A stretch of 64,000 nucleotides of DNA from Cenococcum geophilum 1.58. Lineage: Eukaryota > Ascomycota > Dothideomycetes > Gloniales > Gloniaceae. This document shows positions 26,361 to 38,300 of this stretch, piece after piece. Position 1 is the first letter of the stretch. Each line of letters opens with the position of its first letter. The translations under genes were made by a program, and so were the position numbers. The notes below the pieces were generated by a model. The model saw nothing but the letters and a program-made list of their open reading frames with translations, was not told where the DNA came from and searched no databases. Location: the NCBI GenBank assembly GCA_001692895.1, contig KV748204.1:1-64000 (forward strand), given 5' to 3'.

Positions 26361-27872
26361 TTAACGGTCTTAATTTATTTATCCTATTAGATAACCCTAT
26401 ATAACTACGCCTTATTAGGGGACTTCTTACTAATGGTATTATACTAGAGGTCTTTTAGGCCCTATAAAAAGGTAAAGTCTCTTAATTACTATAGGGAAAA
26501 AGTAAGGCTTCTTAGTTACTATAGGAAGAAAGTAAGGCTTTTTAGGCCTTATAGTTAGGGGGTAACTTACTATTAGGGGGTAACTTTTAGTTAGGGAGTG
26601 CTTTAGGTGATTATAATATTATACTATAGCCTACTTAGCCTCCCCTTATTAATAAAGAATAGGTAGGTATTAATTAGTAAGGCCTTTCTAATCTAGGAGA
26701 CTACCTCTATTAGAAATAGACTTCCCTAAGGGATATTTATTAGGAGATTTTAGAGTAGATTTTAACTAAGGAAGAGGCTAAGCCTTGACTAACCTAAGCC
26801 TCTCGCGATATAAGTAAAAGAGCTAATATATATATAATATAGCGAATACGCGCATACGATTAAAGCCGCGGCTTAATTATACTATACTCTATAGGATAAA
26901 AAGGAAGGAGCTGGCTATAAAAGCTACTTATCTTACCCCTAAGTTCGCCTACGTATTTATAGACACTCTATTACAGTATTAGTAGATAAGGATAATTAAG
27001 GGACTACCTCTAAAGCTATATAATTAGACTTTTTTAATATAATATAGACATTAAACCTAAGTAGGAAATCGTATATAGGCTAGTAAATTTTTAAAGGGCA
27101 TTGTTACAAGACTGCCGTTTTATACGCTATGCTATATATATAGCTGGCGTTATAAGATTCCTTTTCTTAGTTAATATCGTTTAGTAGATAGTTTATCCAC
27201 CTTAGTGCCCCTATATAGATTTAGCCGCAGCTGCATTCTTATTAAGCTCTTTAGTAATCCTCTTAAGTCTTTATAATAGCCGTATATAGCTATTAATTCT
27301 TTAAACCTAATACCTATTTATCTAGCGTTTATATATAATATATCGTTATTATAATAGGCACACTATTTAATAATTCTAACTAATATTAATAACTTTTAAA
27401 TAGGGGATAGAAATGATATAGAGCTTATAATAAGTAATTAATTATAGCTTAGGGCGAGGTTAAATAGGACCTATAGTATACTTAGAGGATTATATAAGGT
27501 ATTTCTTTTGTATATTAGTAAGTTTATTACTAATTTAGAAAGAATCTACTTTTGTTTTAGTGGGGTATTAAGGGGTATAACAATGGTTCTGGAAGAGTCC
27601 TCTATATACGTCTATACGCGTTTCCTACTTATATAAGCAGACTCCCTTTATTTAATTTTTAGTTTATTTCTATAGCAATTACTTATTAGTTGCTATAGTA
27701 TATAGGCCTATATAGGGCCTATATTCTTTATAGTTAGATCTTATTAATTCTAATATTATTTAGTTTATTATAGTATATAGTTAAATACGGTATAGTAATT
27801 AAATTAAACTATATACGCTCCGGGAAGGCTATAATAAGCCTTTTATTCCCTATTCTACCTAACAGCCTAGAC
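26361..27872. other. TA-rich stretch without a recognisable gene
   Basis: This 1.5-kb stretch carries the TA bias of RIP and no protein family I can recognise on either strand. Short imperfect tandem repeats occur at about 26470-26590: a roughly 30-base unit containing agtaaggcttcttag, then a shorter unit containing agggggtaact. It is probably the interior of an older, unidentified element. Confidence 0.6.
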
Positions 27873-28120
27873 TGTTACGGGACTTACACGCTCTCACGTC
27901 TCTGCGCGTTTTAACGTTCTTGACCCGTGCTCACGTTCGTCCCGAGACACCTACGCACGTTCCCCTACAACCCCTATTTATACCCGTACCTGACCTGTTC
28001 TGTTCTGTTCTGCATCCAAATGTCTTTATAACAACCACGCATAGTTACGCGTACGTAGCCTTCTTCAATTACTACCCTGTTTAGTACATTGTATTCCAGC
28101 TCGTGCCCACTTCCGTAACA
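27873..28120 (+). repeat. 5' LTR of the small LTR element, nearly free of RIP
   Basis: It begins tgttacgggac and ends cttccgtaaca. Compared with the 3' LTR it keeps C or G at almost every difference, so it represents the less mutated state. Confidence 0.92.
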
Positions 28121-28261
28121 CTACATTTGGATCCCTTTTCTATACCTGGCGGGCCTGTGGGCTACTGGTCGCGGAGCATGCCTTTCTACGCCTACGGGGT
28201 AGATACAGGAGCTGCTGGCTGCGGGTAGACTAGGACGCTGGGGTTCTGAACTGGTACGACA

Positions 28262-29110
28262 AGATTCCGTGCCGATTTGCATACGGACTCGACGACAAGA
28301 CACCACGCCGATACGCCTGTGGAATCACGACCTGCCGACAAGACATCGCGCCGATACGCCTGCGACCTCGATGGCTTGCACCCTACTGCTACCGATTACG
28401 AACAGGCACGTTACTGCCCCTTGGTTTGACCTGATGGCTCGCATCCTACTGCATGACGAACACGAACACGGAAGCTGGTATCTTACTACTGTCCTACCGA
28501 CCTACACGCACTACCCTACGTACCGACAAGACCTCGCGCCGATACGCCTACGAAACGACCCCGATAACCCGTCGTGCCGATACGCCTACGACCCTGTCGC
28601 TTGCATCGTACTGCTACCTAAACCGACAAACCTCGTGCCGATACGCCTACGAGCCGATCACGACTAGGTAGAGCCTCGCTCCCTAGACCCCCGAACCCGT
28701 CGCTGGCATCGTACTGCTACCGCATGAACCGACAAGCCTCGTGCCGATATGCCTACGAGCCGAACACGACTAGGTAGAGCCTCGCTCCCTCGCTCCCTAG
28801 ACCCCCGAACCCGTCGCTTGCATCGTACTGCTGCCTGAACCGACAAGCCTCGTGCCGATACGCCTACGAGACAACCCGTCGCTGGCATCGTACTGCTACC
28901 TACCCGAACCGACAAGCCTCGTGCCGATATGCCTACGAGACAACCCCGTCGCTGGCACCGTACTGCTACCACATGAACTGATAAGCTCCGTGCCGATTCG
29001 CCTACGGAACCCAAACACGTCGCTAGCACCGTACTGCTACCCGAATCTGATAAGATCCCGTGCCGATATGCCTACGGAACCTGCGCTGGCACCGTACTGC
29101 CACCGACAAG
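28262..29110 (+). repeat. GC-rich tandem array with core gccgatacgcctacg
   Basis: At least eleven copies of the core occur (near 28271, 28305, 28345, 28536, 28577, 28637, 28741, 28852, 28921, 28990 and 29060), commonly about 70 bases apart. Between cores a second conserved block reads cgtcgctggcatcgtactgctacc. Spacing varies, and some units carry an extra ctaggtagagcctcgctccct block. Open frames across the array are by-products of its composition, not genes. Confidence 0.88.
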
Positions 29111-29583
29111 AACCTGCCTACGATACGAATACTGCACCGCACCGATAAGAACCTGCTAAGAATATGCCTTACTACGACCACGAACACCGTACTGACCGTA
29201 CTATACTGCCGTCTAGGCCAATAAATACTGCCTAAAACGCCTATTTTAGACTAAAAATTGGGGTAATTTTTTAGGGGGACCTGGAGTATAGGAAGGGAAG
29301 GCCGTAGAGCTGCTAGAAGCGAGAAAGGGACTATATAAGCTTTAGCAATGCATCTCCAAGCGGTAAGGATAGGAGTATAGCTGGCGATAGAAGCTGGGCT
29401 ATGCTTTGGGCCTAATAAGTTAGTGGCCTAATAATTAAATATAGAAGGACTGAACTGGAGGAACCTGTGTAACGGAGGACGTAGAAGGGTGGAGAAGGGC
29501 TAACGAATTTTTTTTTCCTGTATTGGGTTTTTTTTGGTATACATGACACGCCTCACAGGAGCTCGGAAGTAAGGGGGGGGTAC

Positions 29584-29831
29584 TATTACGGGACTTATAC
29601 GCTCTTACGTCTCTGCGCGTTTTAACGTTCTTAACCCGTGCTTACGTTCGTCCCAAGACACCTACGCACGTTCCCCTACAACCCCTATTTATACCCGTAC
29701 CTAACCTGTTCTATTTTATTCTATATCTAAATATCTTTATAATAACCACGCATAGTTACGCATACGTAGCCTTCTTTAATTACTACCCTGTTTAGTACAT
29801 TGTATTCTAGCTCATGCCCACTTCCGTGATA
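29584..29831 (+). repeat. 3' LTR of the small LTR element, RIP-mutated
   Basis: Same length as the 5' LTR, with about twenty differences, nearly all C-to-T or G-to-A relative to it. Confidence 0.92.
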
Positions 29832-30594
29832 TAGACTTGCCCATATAGTATTTTGCCTTTCTCTATATCTTTAGCTATAGATATATATAAGGGACCTAAA
29901 TTAGGGCCCTAAGACAAGATACCTAGTTCTTATATTCGTCCCGCTGGCTTCTCTAGGGTAGAAATTATACTGTAAGTAAAAGGGCTATAGGCGTATATAT
30001 ATAGGAAGGATGCAACTCCTACTAGGCTTTTAAAAATATATTAGAGAGTAAAAGGATAAAAATTAATTATAAAAGAATAGGGATAGGTGTTAGGATTTCT
30101 TATAGTTTTTCCTACCGTTTTCTTATTCCCTAGTAGTTATAGTAACTTAGCATTTTATTAAGGAACTATAAACTCCTAGTTTAGGGGTTTATAAACTACT
30201 AGGATATAGCTACTAGCATATATTAAGCTGCCTAGAAAGGATTTATATATATAAACTATAGTGCTATAGCCTAGAGGCTATATATATAGTATTATATATA
30301 GTATAATAGAATGGATATAAAATATATATAGGGCAATTAGGGAGCTGGGGTAGGCAAGCAAGATTAACTTTATAGTAATTTAATTTAAGTAGAAGTATAG
30401 TATAAGCAGTAGATAGGCGATTAGAACACTCCCTTATAAAAGTCTTAGAGCAGCGACCTAAGGGTATTTTTCCTCCCGTTAATGTAGTATAGGTATACTA
30501 TATTAGGAAAATAGAGAGTAGTATAGGAAATTTAGTTTTTGTAAGGATACTTTTAGTCCCTTACTCGGCTATATCCTAGGAGCTCTTAGGGGCT

Positions 30595-30624
30595 GCCAAG
30601 GCTAGCCTTCGGCTAGGCCTTGGC
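30595..30624. repeat. GC-rich hairpin
   Basis: The arms gccaaggctagcc and ggctaggccttggc, separated by ttc, form a strong stem with a single bulged base. It stands out against the TA-rich surroundings. Confidence 0.8.
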
Positions 30625-30830
30625 CACCCCTTATAAGCTCCTTGGGCTTGCAGCCTCCTTCCTCCCCCATCGGTTCGTCTCTCTATACTTAGGCTATTGC
30701 CTACCCTTATTACCATATTGTCCTCTTCTATCAACTCTCTTTGTAACTCATGCTCGGCTTACCTACTCCCTACCATATACCCTAGCAATATGCCTTACAG
30801 TTTTGCTAAAAGTATTTTTGGGGCCTAGGG

Positions 30831-30910
30831 CTAGCTTTCCGCTATATTAGCTAAACCCTAGAGCTATATACTAGCTTTTTACTATATTAGCTAAACCTTA
30901 GAGCTATATA
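30831..30910. repeat. 40-bp direct tandem duplication
   Basis: The units 30831-30870 and 30871-30910 both start ctagctt and contain tatattagctaaacc; they differ only by a few transitions. A short remnant of a third unit follows at 30911. Confidence 0.85.
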
Positions 30911-31406
30911 CTAGCGCCACGCTAGCTAAAAGAGTATAATACTATATATTATTATTGATTCTATTTATTGCCTAATTTAGTCCCTTTTTAGGTCTATATA
31001 GGCTACTACCTTTCTATATAGGAAAAGGCCCTATAAGGGGGAAAACTTAAGTATTCCCTTTTAGCTAGTTTTATAGCTCCGCCTTTACCTAGTTAGTATA
31101 TCTTTATATCTTTTAGTCTACCTTATATACTATACTTCCTAAGCATATTAAAAGATCTAGGGGAAAAGTAGTAGGATAGTTTAGCGATTTGTTAGTATAC
31201 CGCCTATAGTTAGGCGGGGGGTATTTAGTTATTAAGGGGCTGAAATAGGGCGTGTTCTTTAATGTCCTCCCATTAGATCTTGTATGCTGTTTAAAACTAC
31301 TAGAGGATTTCTTAGCCTATAAGCTATTTTACTACTACTTATAGGCCCTGGCTTATAAAGAGTATCTAGGTAATATTATTTATACCTACGCTAGCGAGTA
31401 GCTAGC

Positions 31407-31740
31407 TATTATAGACCTTATATTAGTAGTAATACGACTACTAAAAAGAGATATAAATAGGTTATTTAAAATAGTATAGAAGGCGCTAAAACTAATTAAG
31501 CTATAGGATAAGGGGTAGCTAAGTTATATAGCTAGTTACGTTATAAGTTTAGAACGTAGAAACGTAGAAATAAGAAAATGTAATATACTAACATACTAAT
31601 ATACCAACGTACTTAGTATATTTCTTAGGCGCAGTATTATATATTTAAAGGACTATAGTCCTTACCTAGATAGTTCTTTCTTTATAGTAAATCTATAAGA
31701 GGCCAGCCTAACTAGAATGTATAATTATTTAACTAATAGA
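31407..31740 (+). repeat. LTR-like copy of a B-related family, inverted to 32120-32553
   Basis: It begins tattatagacc and matches the reverse complement of about 32215-32553. It is probably a solo or truncated LTR of the same family; no target duplication or internal region is visible. The following 31741-32119 shows no gene and no clear repeat. Confidence 0.7.
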
Positions 31741-33055
31741 ATAAGAATTACAAGGAAGTAGAAGGCGAGTTAAAGGTAGAATAAGTTATATATATTAAAG
31801 GATAAATACTTTTTAACCTCTTTTATTTAGAGACTAATTGCTATTTCTTCTCTAGAGGAGAACTAACTCCCTTTTATAACCCTTTTAAAACACTAGTAAA
31901 ACCTTTTACCCCTTATTTATATAACCATATCTTCTCTAGGATATTAGTAAGATATTAGTAGAACCTTTAGATGTTTTATTTAATATATACCTTTTAGGAG
32001 CGCCTATTATAATTACCTCTCCTTTAAAGATTTTAGTTCTCTAGAACTTTACCTTTTAATAAACTTTTATAGAGTTCTAACTAAAACTATTAGGGAAAGT
32101 TCTTAGTGGAAAGGTACTCTATAATACGGCTTGTTACTAATTCTTTACTATAATAAAGCCTTGTAGGAAATGCCACGATAGACTTATTAATAGGTTAGGT
32201 AGATAGGTTAAGGAATAGTTAAATAATAAATATAATTAGTAGAGTAGGTTGCCTAATAAATTAACTCTAATTATATTCTAAGATTTACTATAAAGAATAG
32301 AACTATTTAGGCAGGGACTGTGGTCCTTTAAATATATAATACTATGCCTAAGAAATGTACTAAGTACGTTAGTATATTACGTTCTTATATTCCTATATTC
32401 CTACGTTCTAAACTTATAATATAACTAGCTATATAACTTAGTTACCCCTTATTTTATAGCTTAATCGGTTTTAGCGCCTCCTATATTATCTTAACTAACC
32501 TATTTATATCCCTCTTTAGTAGTTATACTACTGCTAATATAAGGTCTGTAATACTATCCCCCTCCTCTTTATCTTTGTCCTTAAAAATATCTCCTATCTC
32601 TAGGTTATCTACTAGAAGTATAGCATTCCCATCTTTAATTTAATAACCTTTATTATTTCTAATACCTCTTATTAAATCTTCTACGTCTAACTATTATAAT
32701 TATCTAATAATGTTAATTTTTTCACTTAGTAAAGTTATGCCGTTTTATTCTTATTATATAGAGGAAAAGCTAATATATATTATAATCGCGGCGCCGTTTA
32801 GTTACTAACCTTCTTTTTATACTAAGTATACGCGAGCAAATATGCAATTATTCTATAATATTTAATCCGTTTCTAACGCTAAGTATATATATTTTATAGT
32901 TCTTGTAACGTCTCGAACTATCGAACAAATGTCTTAACAGAGACTTAAACGAATGCTTGCAAGATCAAGCGAACGAATGCTGTATTACGAAGATATTAAG
33001 CTAAGGAGCAAGAGAAGGTGGTGAGGCGACGTCTATATACATATGCCAAGTCCTA

Positions 33056-33158
33056 TTATTCTTGCCGAAATATCGTGAACTCGCGCCGGAGTAAAGCCGG
33101 TCATCGCGCACCACCCAATTTCACATAGAAATCGATGCCATTGATTATTTTTGCTTGC
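33056..33158 (+). repeat. Left terminal inverted repeat of the Tc1/mariner element
   Basis: It starts ttattcttgccg. It is the reverse complement of 42728-42829 with about three differences, and the start fits ttgttcttgcc before a single transition. Confidence 0.95.
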
Positions 33159-33248
33159 CCACACCTTCCACCCCCAACAATTACGGCGTAAAATCATACT
33201 TTGGTCTAGCTGCATTAAGCCAATTGTATAGAATTGCTGGTGTTGACC

Positions 33249-34700
33249 ATGGAGCCGCCTACACGTGTATTTGGTCGCGCCAATAAGGGCCAAAATCGCA
33301 AGCGTGCATTGTCTACTACCTCGCTGACGCAGGCTTCTAAAAGGACTCTAAAGCGTCGTTTAAAGCTCATTTTAAAGAAGGCTTCGAATCGTTAAGCAAG
33401 GCGTCGTACGGAACCACCGCAGCAACTACCGTCACAAATATTTGTAGAGTCTTCGCCACCGCGGCCAGAGCAGCTAGATGAGGAGGAGGAGGAGGAGGAG
33501 GAAGAGGAGGAGGAAGAGGAGCCAGAGGAGCAGCCAGAGAAGCCAGAGAAGCAGCCGGAGGAGGAGCCAGAGGAGGAGCCGGAGGAGCTTCCTATTAGCT
33601 TTATAAGTCGGTAGAAGGCAGTATATAGGAAAGAGGCCTTACCCGGTGCGGTATCTTTAAAATATAACACCACTAACCTCTTCTACTACCTAATTGAGCG
33701 CTAGCAAGACAGTATTATTGCTAAGTGCCTACCGCGGATCTTTACCATTAATCGCCTTAAAGCCGCTGCCTCCTATAAGAAGTAATTAAAGACTAATTAC
33801 TTCCGCTATAAGATTAGTAATCGTTATAATCTATATAAGGTAACTAAGCTGCTTAAGAATCTTTATAAGTAGAATCCTACTAAGTTATTATACTTAGATC
33901 TTACCTTATATATAATTAAGGAGAAGCCCTAAAAGATACTAGCACCGTTATTAATACCTTCCTCTAGCTAAGCAGTAAGATCTAGTAAAAAAACTGCCAC
34001 CCAAATCTAAGAAGCTAATCTCCCTAATATTATTACCGCAGAGGAAGCTACTAGTAATAGGATTCCGGCTCTAGTAAGTAGGTGGCCTTATATTAATAGC
34101 TACTGTTCCAATAAAGGAGCTACCTACTAGTAAAATAGACGTGGGAATAAAGCTAATTAAGTTAAGCACTACTATCCTATTAATGCTTATATCCTTTAGA
34201 GGTAGAGTAAGGAGATCTAATTAGATATATTAATGGTTAAGGAACCATCGCAAAATATAGTTTATTAGCTGTTAGCTTAGAAGATAAGACGGTAGCTACT
34301 AAAGAGTTAAAAACTAATAGTAGTAGGAGGCTTACTATTTAAGTAAGTTAAGGACCTTATTTAGCTAATTACCGTTCGGGAGTTAAACTTAATAAGGCGT
34401 CTAGATTAGCAACAGTATACTTAACCCCCACCTTCCTCTAGTGTTAAGCCGCCTACTTAGTTAAGCCTAGTATAGTTAGAAACGGATTATTATAAGATCC
34501 TCTTATAGTTCTTTAACTGGCTAATAGCTTAGCTAAGCCATTCTAATAAGCGTTAAAGGCAGATTCTAGAGTTAATTAGGTATACGTTAGTAGAGGATAA
34601 TTAGGATATTAATAGAATAAGATCTCTAAAAGATATAACGATTAAGATCTGAAAGGATTATAGCTTTCTAATTAGTACGCTACTGTAGATAAGAGAGAAA
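33249..34700 (+). pseudogene. Second coding region of the Tc1/mariner element, acidic-tract protein
   Basis: An ATG at 33249 opens a 48-codon frame rich in Arg and Lys, ending at a TAA (33393-33395) that fits a mutated CAA. In the same frame the sequence continues with a Glu-rich block at 33480-33595 and then reads protein-like, with scattered TAG codons, to about 34700, where it meets the end of the convergent transposase gene. A basic N-terminus followed by a long acidic tract suggests a nuclear or DNA-associated protein, but I recognise no domain. Typical fungal Tc1/mariner elements carry only a transposase. The region may be an accessory gene, a captured host gene or another inserted piece; it has no inverted repeats of its own that I can see. 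Confidence 0.5.
33480..33595 (+). repeat. Glu-codon tract and proline-glutamate repeats
   Basis: A run of gag and gaa codons is followed by short repeats of gagccagag and gagaagcca. It encodes an unbroken acidic segment and then Pro-Glu-Glu and Pro-Glu-Lys repeats in the frame starting at 33249. The opposite strand is open and Ser-rich here, only as a mirror of the repeat. Confidence 0.85.
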
Positions 34701-35021
34701 ATAGGAGAGTTTAAACGGCAGAGAGTAGTATACTATAAGTAGAGAGTAGATTATAGAGAGTCTCTATAAAGAGCCTTATTCTACTATATAGCCAGCCTTT
34801 TTAAAATAGCCTTCTGCGTAAACTCCGCAAGCTTAACTAATTATAAACTCTAGAAATCTATTAAAGCTCTTAAAGTTAACCGCTAGTATATAGTTTTTTT
34901 TATCCAAGCCTTTAGATCTTTAAAAGTTGCCTTAATTAGATTAAAATCTGGCAAATATAGTGGTAGGAATTTAAGAATAATATCTACCTGGTTGTAAAGC
35001 TCTTAAAGCCGCTTTAACTTA

Positions 35022-35208
35022 TATTACGGCACTAACCTAACACATACCATTTTATACTGTCTCGTACTGTTTCCTACTGTTAGCTAGCCCACTACTAGTG
35101 ACTTAGCGGCCAGCCCTACTATTTATATACAATACCCCCTTTCTACCTTCTTCCCCTCTTTATACCATAACGTAGTTATTTAGTCTACTTCATTATAGCA
35201 TTATAACA
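35022..35208 (+). repeat. 5' LTR of element C
   Basis: It begins tattacggcactaacc and aligns end to end with 41750-41936. A TATA-like atttatatac occurs near 35120. Confidence 0.93.
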
Positions 35209-35397
35209 GTTTGTAGTATCTTTAATTTGCGCCCCATCGCGATCACTAATTCCTTATACCCTAGCTAATTAACCTCTACCCTAGAGTAATCGCGACCTAC
35301 ACACGCCTCTGCTGAAACTGATACGTCCCCAGTATAGTCCTAAAATGATCCTTAGTTTTTACCTAGCGCCTAAATAGGCAACACTAACAACGCCAAA

Positions 35398-38300
35398 ATG
35401 GCCAAAACCTAGAACCCCCGTAACGTTTTCGCAGACCTCTTTACAGAGACATACCCTAATATTATATAAATAATCCGCTGCTCCCTACTATACCCTAAGA
35501 CCTTTAAGCCTAGTAAAGCTTACCTTACCCTTATTAACTATACTAACGAGTTCCTTAATAATATTAAAGTAGGACTATAGTGTATATATAACACAAACAC
35601 CGCCAACAAGAAAGCTAATAAAAACCTTAGTACCCTTATCGCTTCTTAAATAGGAACTATTAACTCCTAGGCAGAGACTATCGCCGTTTTAAAATAATTA
35701 ACCCCTATAATAATGGTAGTAACCTAGTAGAAAAAACGGAGATCTAAAGACCCGCTAATATTTAGCGGAAAAGGCACCCCGCTAGAACAATAAGCTAATT
35801 TTAAAACCTGGCATATTAAGATTAAGGGAGTCTTTAACTAGGACTAGGATTACTTTAACACAATTTAGTCCTAGATCCTTTATATCTTAGACATACTAGA
35901 GGATAAGGCCTATAAGTTTATTAAGTAGGGCCTAGAGCTTATACATAAAAACCTAAACAATATATCTGCGTAGAAATGGCCTACTAAGGAAGATATGCTT
36001 AAAGACCTTACTGCCTACTATAAGGTCCTTAATATAACCCAGGTCACAAAGAATAAGCTTAACTATTTCCCCTAGGGCGAGTATAATTACTAGTCTTAGA
36101 AGGGAGAGCTTAATAAGCTAATAGTCCGCGCTAAGAAGACAGATAAACAGAAGATAAACCTACTCTAAAAGTTTATCTCTCTAAAGATAGAAGAGCTGGT
36201 ACTTAGACTTACTTATAAAATTAACAACAGCGACTATATAGGTTAGAGTAAGCAGATAAATATATTCGCTAAGAACCTTATAAACTATATATACTAAGCT
36301 AACCTTAAGAAGAACGCTAACTACCGCCTACCTACCTAAGCCTCTGCCCCTATGTCAACCCTAACCCTAGTAGTAACTAGAGAACCTATAGACCTTAATA
36401 GAATCTTAGATACGGAGCGTAAGCGCCACGTTAATAATAGACTATACCTTACCTATAGCCTACCCGGCCACTAAAAGGACGCCTATAACCCTACTAAAAT
36501 AGTAAACCCAGTTCTAATACTACCCCATTAAATAATATAAACTAATAACCGCGGACGTAGCGACTGTAAAGTCTATTATAGACGCGGTAACTATAAAGCC
36601 TATTATGGCCGCGGTAGATAACCCCCCCCCCTTTAACCCGACGGCTTAGTTACTTTAAACTATACCCTATATAGGAGCCCAACCCGTTAACAACGCCTAG
36701 TATTAGCAACTCTATGCTAGCGAATATAAACACAGCCACGTTGTTAGCGAGGTATTATCTTCCTATACCCCAACCAAGACTAAAACTAACACCGCCAGCT
36801 AGATAGACACTAGACCGCCCCACTAAGACAGCCTTATACCCTAGTCGTTAAAAGGCAAACCCTTAAACTAAGTTATATCTAAGGGTCTAAACCATATAAG
36901 GAGGAAGACGAGAAGATTAGGTCCCTATTACTAGATTAATCAGTCCTTTCTATTAGTAAGCTACTACTTAATCTTAGATTAGTAAACAGTAATAAGAAAT
37001 TAATCCTTATTTAAACCCAACTCTCCTTATTACGTAACCTATACCCCTAAGTCTATATTAATATAGTAAGCCTAATAGACTCTAGTAGTACTATAATAGT
37101 ATTTGCTAACGCAGAGTCTATTATAAGAAAGTATAACGTTATAACTAAGAAGCTGCTAGCACCTAGGCTACTGCGCCTTACAGATAGTATCCCAACTTCG
37201 CTTATTATAGACTACTTCACCGCCCAAATATTAATTAGCCTCTATACTAAAGCTATACTCTTTTTTATTACCAAACTCTCGCCTACTACCCTAATTATCC
37301 TAGGTATACCTTAGCTTTAGAAGTATAAGCCCCGTCCTAGCTTTAGGAAACTTAAAATCCGCTTTAACTTAAACTACTACTTTAGGCACTACCTCCTATA
37401 GGGGATAACTAACGGTAGTAGGGACGCCCTATATGGATACTTAGTACTACTAAGCCTAGTGCCTAAGACTATATATAAAGCCCTAATAGTAGAAGACGTT
37501 CCTAATAAAGGGGAGCCCGTATAGCTATAAAGAAATAAAACAGTAAAAGACTAAACTACCTTAGCACTTAAGACCAAAACAACGGGCTAGCCAGCCCTAC
37601 CAAGACCTAAAAAGAAGGTCCGCTTTACGCCGCCACTACTAAGAATTTAACCCCAACCTAGGTACTATTTAAACCCCAGCCGCCTAGCCTAACACCTAGA
37701 ACTAAGCCATATGCCATATACGCACACTATAGCTCGCGTTATAGTAAGAACTGGCTATAGAACTACTAAGACCCGGATAATAAAAACCGCGCCACTATAA
37801 TACCTAACCTTATACCCGTCTCCCGCACGTACCATATAGGGCTACTACCTTATTTCCGCCCCCCTAGGCCGACTAAGCTAAGCTAGCCTAGCTATAGCAC
37901 TAGAGAATCAGACACGCCCTAACCTAGACAATATTAAATGCACTTATACTATTAATTTTACCCAGTTCTATAAATAAAAAGATATAAAGGTAATAAGGAT
38001 CTATATAGCGGAGCTAGTAGAACTAGTTAAATAAGATAAGCACCAACAGCTACTTAAAGAGCTGCCTATAGGCCTAATAGAAGTACTAAACCTATTAGAA
38101 AGGTCTTTCCGCTAGCTAGTAGAAGGCGACTATATATAAAGGAAGCCTATAAAGTGCTCCCCCCCTATTTCTATAACTTCCTTAAGATAAATCTAAAAAC
38201 TAAACCCAAGCTTCTACGTTAGAAGATAGTTAATACTAATATTAAAAAATTCCTAAAAAGCAAACCAGGATTAACCCGCGAAGACATTCTACAACGCCTA

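Larger units (their letters stand above)
27873..29831 (+). mobile_element. Small non-autonomous LTR element carrying a GC-rich tandem array
   Basis: Two 248-bp LTRs (27873-28120 and 29584-29831) are flanked by the perfect duplication tagac (27868-27872 and 29832-29836). A purine tract aaggggggg lies just before the right LTR at about 29569-29577, so the element reads left to right. A possible primer-binding site begins tgg at 28128. The 1.46-kb interior encodes no gag or pol; it is a tandem array followed by about 450 bases of unique sequence. This matches the TRIM/LARD type, which depends on a full element's proteins. It looks whole by its ends. Confidence 0.93.
29832..31406. other. TA-rich stretch without a recognisable gene
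   Basis: No family is recognised on either strand. The part at 30580-30850 is less TA-rich and includes a 76-codon open frame at 30620-30850 that I do not trust as a gene: it is hydrophobic and isolated. The stretch holds a hairpin and a 40-bp direct repeat, listed separately. Confidence 0.55.

Noticed and set aside
4339-26370. The string ttaacggtct occurs both near 4339 and at the right flank of element O (26361)
   Set aside because: Ten shared bases in such biased sequence may be chance; the LTR ends and ttaac duplication explain the boundary better.
28262-29110. CRISPR-like spacing and open frames in the GC-rich array
   Set aside because: Units degrade gradually, spacers share sequence, and it sits inside an LTR element of a fungus. 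The open frames come from repeat composition.
30620-30850. 76-codon hydrophobic open frame
   Set aside because: No family resemblance, no neighbours, and flanks are non-coding; likely chance in a patch of lower TA content.
33392-33673. Ser-rich open frame on the minus strand
   Set aside because: It is the reverse reading of the gag/gaa codon tract in the plus-strand frame.
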